From Ophiothrix spiculata (Eukaryota > Echinodermata > Ophiuroidea > Amphilepidida > Ophiotrichidae): DNA of 48,721 nt. The position numbers and the translations under genes are program-made. Positions 41,840 through 48,721 of the stretch are shown in pieces. The first letter of the stretch is position 1; the number at the start of each line of letters is the position of its first letter. The stretch is taken from assembly GCA_000969725.1 (NCBI GenBank), contig JXSR01S011400.1; one strand, given 5' to 3'. The notes under the pieces are model-generated. The model had not been told where the DNA came from and did no database searches. It worked only from the letters and a program-made list of their open reading frames with translations.

Positions 41840-42222
41840 TTAGATTATAAGTAATATGTATATGTTATATATATATATGTAGTATAGATAGTTTTTGTCA
41901 AAGGATATGTTGGCCGTTGTCCAAGACAACCTATAAAAATGCCTTGAACAAGCTTAAGAAATGTTCAAATGGACAACATCAAAATTGTTGGCAATTATTA
42001 TATCCCAGACTTAGTGATAAGGCACTCACACATCAAAAGCCGCTCAGTTTGCTCTTCAAAGTAAATTTGAATTTCAAAAATATGCCAAAGTACGGAACTC
42101 CGCAAACTCTCCCAATTAATTGTCAGACGTTACAGACAAGTCAAACACTTTGTGGACAACCTAAGGCAAGGTTGTGAGGTGGACAACAAGGATTTTTTGT
42201 TTATGGAATAATCTTTTCACCA
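41840..42222. other. intergenic, no gene seen
   Basis: A (ta)n stretch near 41,865-41,878 and a short 86-codon frame at 41,917-42,177 with no recognisable motif. Confidence 0.4.
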
Positions 42223-42228
42223 TTTAAA

Positions 42229-42794
42229 GGGGCAATTCATGATCCACTGTTCATCCTCAATGTCACCTCACTCAAAATTGAGTTATTTAGTAATAAGAAT
42301 CCTTGACTGGTATATGTTACAATACCCAAACCATTCTTGCAAATGTGCTTGTATTTTTGAGAAAAGTGAGAAAGAGTGTCATTTTCTAATTAATGTCGGG
42401 GCCCGACAGTAATTACAATCCAGAAGTCTATGGGGATATTTGAAATGCTTGTAAGCTTATATCTTGAAATTGAATGGTCCGAATCAGGTCAAATTTTCAG
42501 CATACATTTATGTTGAACTCTTCTATAGACCAGTTAACTTTTTTAAATTGTTATGGCCGGTAGTATGCACGCGCAGCTTGCTTTGTTGAGGGACAGTGCT
42601 TTCAAAACTCCCACTTTACCATGTAATCAATCAATCATGGCGGGAATTTTCAAATATACAATTCAGTTCCTTTTTGATGCATGCGCATATAGCCGGGCAA
42701 AACAGTAGCAATTGATGTCATGAGTCAACTGGTCTATTAATTTAGCAAAAAACCGAGGTGAGTTTTTCATCACATCAGAATCATAAATTGCACC
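42229..42794. mobile_element. 566-bp MITE, TTTAAA-flanked, with nested MITE
   Basis: Ends ggggcaattcatgatcc and gaatcataaattgcacc are inverted; both sides carry TTTAAA (42,223-42,228 and 42,795-42,800). A 207-bp element is nested inside. A fragment of the same family is at 12,205-12,302. Confidence 0.85.
42528..42734. mobile_element. nested MITE with GACCAGTTAAC ends, TA target
   Basis: gaccagttaac at the left, gagtcaactggtc at the right, with TA on both sides. The paralogous stretch at about 12,240-12,250 runs without it. Confidence 0.82.
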
Positions 42795-42800
42795 TTTAAA

Positions 42801-44319
42801 TTTCAGTAACTTTGAACTAAAAGGATACTTTATGCAAATTTAGAATTTGAAAACACAAAATATGGTATTGGAAATTGTTGGCTCTAAAGTACCAAGACTA
42901 TTTTGTACTATTTTGAAAAACAAAAACAATAAGTTTATAGATTGTACCAAGAATTGTGTAAGTCTTCTCTTTAAATAATGAACTGAATTTTATGTTTGAA
43001 GTTATTGTAATTTAAAATCATGAAGATACATTTTGGACATTCTGTACCAATTCAAATCAGTGTTTGTTTTTTGGTGAATTGATGCAGTGTTGTCCTAAAA
43101 AAGTGCATGTATGATAAATGTTGTATTTATATTGTATATAGAAATATTATATATCTAATTTACTGACACTGAAACAAATATCTTCAGAATTGGCATATCA
43201 TCCTGCTTGATGTTAAATGAGTGGGTAGCCCTAGGCCTTAAAGACACTTGCAGTGATAATTTTCACCAACAGATGGAGGTGTTATAAAATCAGCGGTTCA
43301 GTGGGGCGATAGTTTTTGAAAAACAAATTGTGCACATGGTGTATAAGTTTAAGACTTGCTCCTGATACACAAAACAAATGTCAAGCCAAATGGGATCTGC
43401 CACCAGGAACGAGTTGTAAATGTGGTAGACTTGATACTTGTGCTGCACGTTAAAATACATGCAAAGTCGTAATTTACGTTTTCTTCAAAACACCTTCAAC
43501 CTCCAATAAAACTTATTTGATATATGAAAAAAATGTATATATTCTAAGGACTTTCAACCGAAGAATATGTTTACAGATCTTTGAACCCATTTATGACAGT
43601 GTTACCATTCACTCAATGACAACATTTACAGACCATAAGTTGCTTAACTTAGGGATGTCAAGTGACATTTAGTACTAGTGAGGTGTCTTTTTAACTCTTA
43701 TAACATGATCTCTGCAAATATTTAAAAGAGTAATAATGGCAGAAGGTCGCCTTTATGACTCGTTCGTGGCGCACGGTCACATAGATAAGTAAATTTGTCA
43801 ATGTCATAGAAAACTTAGATGATCTTTTAACCTGTATTTTATATTAAGTTGCTCATTTGAGCCATTATTTTAATATTGGTGCCTCCATGAGGGGTCCGGC
43901 GTATCAAAATGGCTACCACGAAATGTGATTTTGTTTATAGTTTGAGTCATTTAAGCATACGAGCTAAGATCAATTCCCATGTTTAAAGGTTCAGGAATGA
44001 AAACATGAATACTATAAGTTACCCCCTGCTTGTTCACGAAATACGGGCAAATATCTCTAGGGTCTGGTGCCATATTCCATGAGGCCCCTATCTGTGGGAG
44101 TACCCTCCAAATTTGTTTTTCAGTTTGTGGGTGTATCAACAACAATATTGGTCTTTTGGTTCCTGTTAATAAGGCCGTATTTTTACTTTTTTGTGAGTGA
44201 CCATATATATTGTGCCATATGTTTTCAGCAATCATCTGCTAATTATTCAATATCTATCTAATTTACATTACAACGCATATTTGAGGAGGAGAAATATATA
44301 TTTATATGATCAATAGGGA
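42801..44319. other. intergenic, no gene seen
   Basis: AT-rich. The 94-residue minus-strand frame at 43,951-44,235 has no recognised motif and I do not call it a gene. Confidence 0.45.
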
Positions 44320-44645
44320 TCATCCAAAATATATGGAGCAGTTATTGATTTTCCATCATCAGACCTGCGTTATTATTAGAAAATACATTGGAAGCTATTG
44401 GAAATGTTTAAAGAGCGAATACTTGTCGCACCATATATATATTAATGCCATGAAAAAGTAAAAATCGACCCTAATCTAAATTGAAGACATGTTATTATTG
44501 TTTCATTTCTGAATTCTAACAAACATGGCCTATTAGATTATGCTAAATGACAAATGTGGGTCGCCGCAGCAATAAGCAACATGTACAAGCCGAGTGCATC
44601 CTTTTGCCATGGCAACCCACAAATGATATCTTATTTTCTGGTAGC
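44320..44645. repeat. repeat related to the sequence flanking the N gap
   Basis: Blocks cattggaagctattgg, cttgtcgcacca and gcaacatgtacaagccga recur around 14,094-14,820, the last in opposite orientation. Confidence 0.5.
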
Positions 44646-44646
44646 T

Positions 44647-45243
44647 ATACGCCATGGAAGTAGTGACATTACATTTATGATAATTAGCCCAACATGTGTG
44701 ATCTGGTTCCAAACAAATGATCATGTCCGTAGTGGTTCCACTGATCACACGTAATGACACAATTCACAAAGGTATATATAAAAATCAGACCATCTTTACA
44801 TTCAATTTTTGTTCACAAACTGAAAAGATAGTGAAAGGGATGAACTTCTGGTCTATTATAAGACTCTTTTCTATAACACATTACCATGGTTTATGCTTAT
44901 TTTTGCTTCATATGAATTCACAAGTACTAAAACTAAAATGGAAATTATTCCATGCCTGCCAACTAGTAAGATTTAATCTTATTTAGTAAGATTTTTGGGC
45001 TTATGACAGCAGAAAATCTTATAAATGAGATTTCTGAATCTGTGAAATGCATAGCTTCTTGGTACTTTTGTGTGTAAAATCTACTTTTTAGTGAAATAAT
45101 CTACTTTTTGGTTGCAAAGTCTACTTTTACACATCCCATAGACTTAACGTGAGGTAACAATGGCCACAATGTTTGTTTGGAACCAGATCGCACGTGTCGG
45201 GCTAATTATCATAAATATGACGTCACTACTTCCACGGCGTATT
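44647..45243. repeat. inverted repeat, 72-bp arms, 450-bp spacer
   Basis: atacgccatggaagtagtga ... ctggttccaaacaaa at 44,647-44,717 is the reverse complement, with few mismatches, of 45,172-45,243 (tttgtttggaaccagatcgc ... ccacggcgtat). The spacer is unique AT-rich DNA with three ctacttttt words. Confidence 0.88.
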
Positions 45244-45639
45244 TTGATGTGACTTATACCTTTCTGATGGAGGCACCACTATTCATGGTGGATAAGATTC
45301 ACAAGGTTTTTTCTGATGTCATCAGTCAACCAAAGGGTATGAATAAAGTCCTGATTGAAATGTTTAAAATCACACAATGGGTCTTGTTTCTTTGTATTAT
45401 GGAATAGTTTACCCTTCCCCCCGGCACCTGATCCTCTTTAAATCAGAATGATAGTGCGTTCAGAGTTCATCACTGTAACATCACTAAGTGCGTTCAGAGT
45501 TCATCACTGTAACATCACTGGATACGCGGTCTTGAAACGTGAAAGCATGTCTACTGGCTTGTATATGATGAAGTTGCTTGACCCCTGCTGTACAACAGTT
45601 CCAATATCAACTTTCCTAAAGGTACAATTATGGATTTAG

Positions 45640-48600
45640 GTTTAAGTCCCTTCAGATTTCGTCAAACCCCGTGACCTAGCCCAGGTTTTAGTCACCCCTA
45701 TTTTCTCCCGGAAGGTTTTAAAGGACGCAACCACCTTAATTCGTTTAAAGGGGGTTGTTCTACCAACCAGAATATTCAGGGGGTCCTTTAATCCCAAAGG
45801 GGCAATAGGGGATCCAATAAGTCCCATTAGATTTTGTCAAACCCGGTGACCTAGCCGAGGTTTTATTCACCCCTAATTTCCCCCAAATGTTTTAGGGGAA
45901 GCAACCACATTCGTTTTAAGGGGAGTTGTTCTACCAACAAGGATATTCAGGGGGTCCTTTAATCCCCTAGGGGGAAATAGGGGATCCCATAAGTCCCTTC
46001 AGATATCGTAAAACCCTGTGACCTAACCGAGGTTTTAGTCACCCCTATTTCCCCCCCCGGAGGTTTTAAAGGACGCAACCACCTTAATTCGTTTAAAGGG
46101 GAGTTGTTCTACCAACCATAATATTCAGGGAGGGGGTCCTTTAATCCCCAAGTGGGCAATAGGGGATCCAATAAGTCACATTAGATTTCGTCAAATCCTG
46201 TGACCGAGCCGAGGTTTTAGTCACCACTAATTTCCCTGGGGGTTTTAGGGGAAGCAACCACATTAATTCGTTTTAAGGGTTGTTCTACCAACCAGGATAT
46301 TCAGGGAGTCTTTACCCCCAAGAGGCAATAGGGAACCCATAAGTCCCTTCAGATTTCGTGGTACCCCGTGACCTACCGAGGTTTTAGTCACCCCTATTTT
46401 CCCCCGGGGGTTTTAGGGGACGCAACCACCTTAATTTGTTTTAAGGGAGTTGTTCTACCAACCAGGATATTCAGGGGGTCCTTTAATCCCCAAGGGGGCA
46501 ATAGGGGATTCCATAAGTCCCTTCAGATTTTGTTGAACCCCGTGACCGAGCCTAGATTGTAATCACCCCTATTTTCCCCCAAGGGTTTAAGGGGACGCAA
46601 CCACCTTAATTGGTGGAGATTTTCTCGAACCCTGTGACCGAGCCGAGGTTTTAGTCACCCCTATATTCCCCCTGGGGTTTTAGGGGACGCAACCACCTTA
46701 ATTTGTTTTAAGGGAGTTGTTCTACCAACCAGGATATTCAGGGGGTCCTTTAATCCCCAAGGGGGCAATAGGGGATTCCATAAGTCCCTTCAGATTTTGT
46801 TGAACCCCGTGACCGAGCCTAGGTTTTAATCACCCCTATTTTCCCCAAGGGTTTTAGGGGACGCAACCACCTTAATTCGTTTTAAGGGGGTTTGTTCTAC
46901 CAACCAGGATATTCAGGGGGTCCTGTAATCCCTAAGGTTGCAAGAGGTGATCCAATAAGTCCCTTCAGATTTCGTCAAACCCTGTGACCTAGCCGAGGTT
47001 TTAGTCACCCCTAATCCCCCCCCCGGGGGTTTTAGGGGACGCAACTACCTTAATTCGTTTTAAGAAGGGTTGTACTACCAACCAGGGGTTTCAGGGGGTG
47101 CTTTAATCCCCAAGGGGGCAATAGGGGATCCCATAAGTACCTTCAGATTTCGTGGAATCCCGTGACCTAGCCGAGGTTTTAGTCACCCTAATTCGTTTTA
47201 AGGGGGATTGTTCTACCAACCAGGATATTCAGGGGGTCCTTTTACCTCCAAGTTCTTCAGATTTCGTTGACGCGTCGAACCCCGTGACTGTGCCGAGGTT
47301 TTAGTCATCCCCATTTTTCCCCCGGGGTTTTAGGGGACACAACCACCTTAATTCGTTTTAAGGGGGTTGTTCACGCTACCAACCAGGATATTCAGGGGAT
47401 CCTTTAATCCCCAAGGGGGCAATAGGGGATCCCATAAGTCCTTCAGATTTTGTCTAACCTGGTGACCGAGCCGAGGTTTTAGTCACCTCTATTTCCCCCC
47501 GGGGTTTTAGGGGACACAACCACCTTAATTTGTTTTAGGGAGAGCCCCACGACGAGCCAAGGTTTTAGTCACCCCTATAATTCCCCCCGGGGGTTTTAGG
47601 GAATGCAACTACCTTTAATTCGTTTTAAGAATGTTGTACCACCAACCAGGGATTTCAGGGGGTCCTTTTGACCCCAAGGGGGGATAGGGGATCGCATACA
47701 TTCCTTCCGATTTCGTCGAGCCCCGCGTCCTAGCCAAGGTCTAAGTCATCCCTATTGCCCCCCTTCCCCCCCCCGGGGGGTCTTAGGGGATGCAACTACC
47801 TTAATTCGGTTTAAGAGGGGTTGTACTACCATCCAGGGGTTTCATGGGGTCCTTTTGATCCCAAGGAGGAAGGAGGCAATAAGGAATCCCATATGTCCCC
47901 CCCCCCTATTTCGTCAAACCCCGTGACCTAGCCGAGGTCTAAGTCACCCCTATTTCACCCCTGTGTTTTTAGGGGATGCAACTACCTTAATACGTTTTAA
48001 GGGGGGTTGTAATACCAACCAGGGGTTTAAGGGGGTCCTTTTGACGCCAAAGGGGCAATAGGGGATCCAATACGTCCCTTCCGATTTAGGCTACCGTGAC
48101 GAGCCCAGCAACCGAGCTGAGGTTTTAGTCACCCCTTTTTCCCCCTTGGGGTTTTAGGGGACGCAACTACCTTAATTCGTTTTAAGGGGGATTGTTTTCC
48201 CAACCAGGGGTTTCAGGAGTCCTTTTGACCCCAATGGAGCAATAGGGTATCCCATATGTCCTTCCGATTTTGTTGAACCCTGCGACCTAGTCGAGGTCTA
48301 AGTCACCCCTAGTTTCCCCCCGGGGATTTTACTACCAACCAGGGGTTTCAGGGGGTCCTTTTGACCCCAAGAGGGCAATAGGGAATCCCATACGTCCCTC
48401 CCGATTTCGTCGAGCCCCGTGACCGAGCCGAGGTTTTAGCCCCGGGGGTTTTAGGGAAGCAACTACCTTAATTCATTTTAAGGGGGTTGTTCTACCAACC
48501 AGGGGTTTCAGGGGGTCCTTTTGACCCCAAGGGGGCAATAGGGAATTCCATATGTCCCTCTGATTTCGTCGAACCCCGCTACCTAGAGGTCTAAGTCACC

Positions 48601-48721
48601 CGTATTTTCCCCCAGGGGTTTTGGGGGATGCCACTACCTTAACTCGTTTTAAGGGGGGGGGGGGTTGTACTACAAACCAGGGGTTTCAGGGGGTCCTTTT
48701 GACCCCAAGGGGGCAATAGGG
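45640..48721 (+). repeat. GC-rich satellite, about 175-bp unit, runs off window
   Basis: About 19 units, each with gaggttttagtcacccctat, a C run meeting a G run, ttttaggggacgcaaccacc, ttaattcgttttaaggggg, ttgttctaccaaccaggata and gggggtcctttaatccccaa. ggttttagtca-type starts fall at 45,684, 45,859, 46,031, 46,213, 46,380, 46,647, 46,822, 46,997, 47,175, 47,297, 47,475, 47,561, 48,121 and others. Most steps are 166-198 bp, with several truncated units of 80-140. Later units shift to ggggtttcaggg and ttttgacccc variants, so two sub-families are visible. Confidence 0.95.

Noticed and set aside
43951-44235. 94-codon minus-strand frame
   Set aside because: No recognisable domain, no splice context, and in repeat-rich AT DNA a frame of this length is expected by chance.
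46368-46562. Frames in the satellite (46,368-46,562 and 45,642-45,827)
   Set aside because: Shadow of the roughly 175-bp satellite unit; broken in most units.

Overview
The window looks like a repeat-laden, AT-rich piece of an animal nuclear genome in draft assembly (one run of 485 Ns at 14,208-14,692). It holds widely spaced single-repeat ankyrin exons with GT-AG junctions, many miniature inverted-repeat elements (MITEs), two copies of a tRNA-headed SINE, decayed LINE pieces and no prokaryotic operon structure. The mix suggests a marine invertebrate, most plausibly a deuterostome such as an echinoderm or hemichordate. That is inference; nothing here fixes the species.

One protein-coding gene is supported, on the + strand: the 3' part of an ankyrin-repeat gene that I call ANKRD29-like. 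Six exons lie at 3493-3591, 16086-16184, 24377-24475, 27972-28067, 30531-30629 and 32732-32833 (stop TAG at 32831). Each of the first five encodes exactly one ankyrin repeat, every intron is phase 0, and all joints have AG acceptors and GT donors. Motifs such as PLWIAAQMGHS, the C-terminal TLQNK joint and an unusual 32-residue (not 33) fourth exon match my memory of vertebrate ANKRD29. The start of the gene lies upstream of the window.

The most striking feature is what has happened around exons 3 to 6. The 3' part of exon 4 plus its splice donor is repeated eight more times at a period of about 111 bp (28,117-28,960). The exon 5/intron junction has expanded into a 1.9-kb, 21-bp minisatellite (30,630-32,515), each unit built on the last codons of the exon plus its donor, with three partial copies of exon 5 embedded. 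The terminal coding exon and the start of the 3' UTR are repeated at exactly 131 bp (32,755-33,409). Exon 3 has a broken, insertion-split copy just upstream. Three consecutive exons thus each seed their own tandem array. The first 16 units after exon 5 are open in the ankyrin frame and end at a consensus GTAAGT donor in phase 0, so a longer protein with a heptad-repeat insert is possible.

The rest is transposon-derived. Introns between 0.2 and 27 kb and the downstream 33.7-45.2 kb hold about 25 recognisable inverted-repeat elements. Several have target-site duplications or an empty paralogous site in the window, and several families occur twice (8.5/36.5 kb, 20.5/39.7 kb, 23.1/40.9 kb, 12.2/42.2 kb, 15.6/27.5 kb). 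From 45.64 kb to the window end the sequence is a GC-rich satellite of roughly 175-bp units that runs off the edge. No second protein-coding gene, functional tRNA, rRNA or CRISPR array was found.
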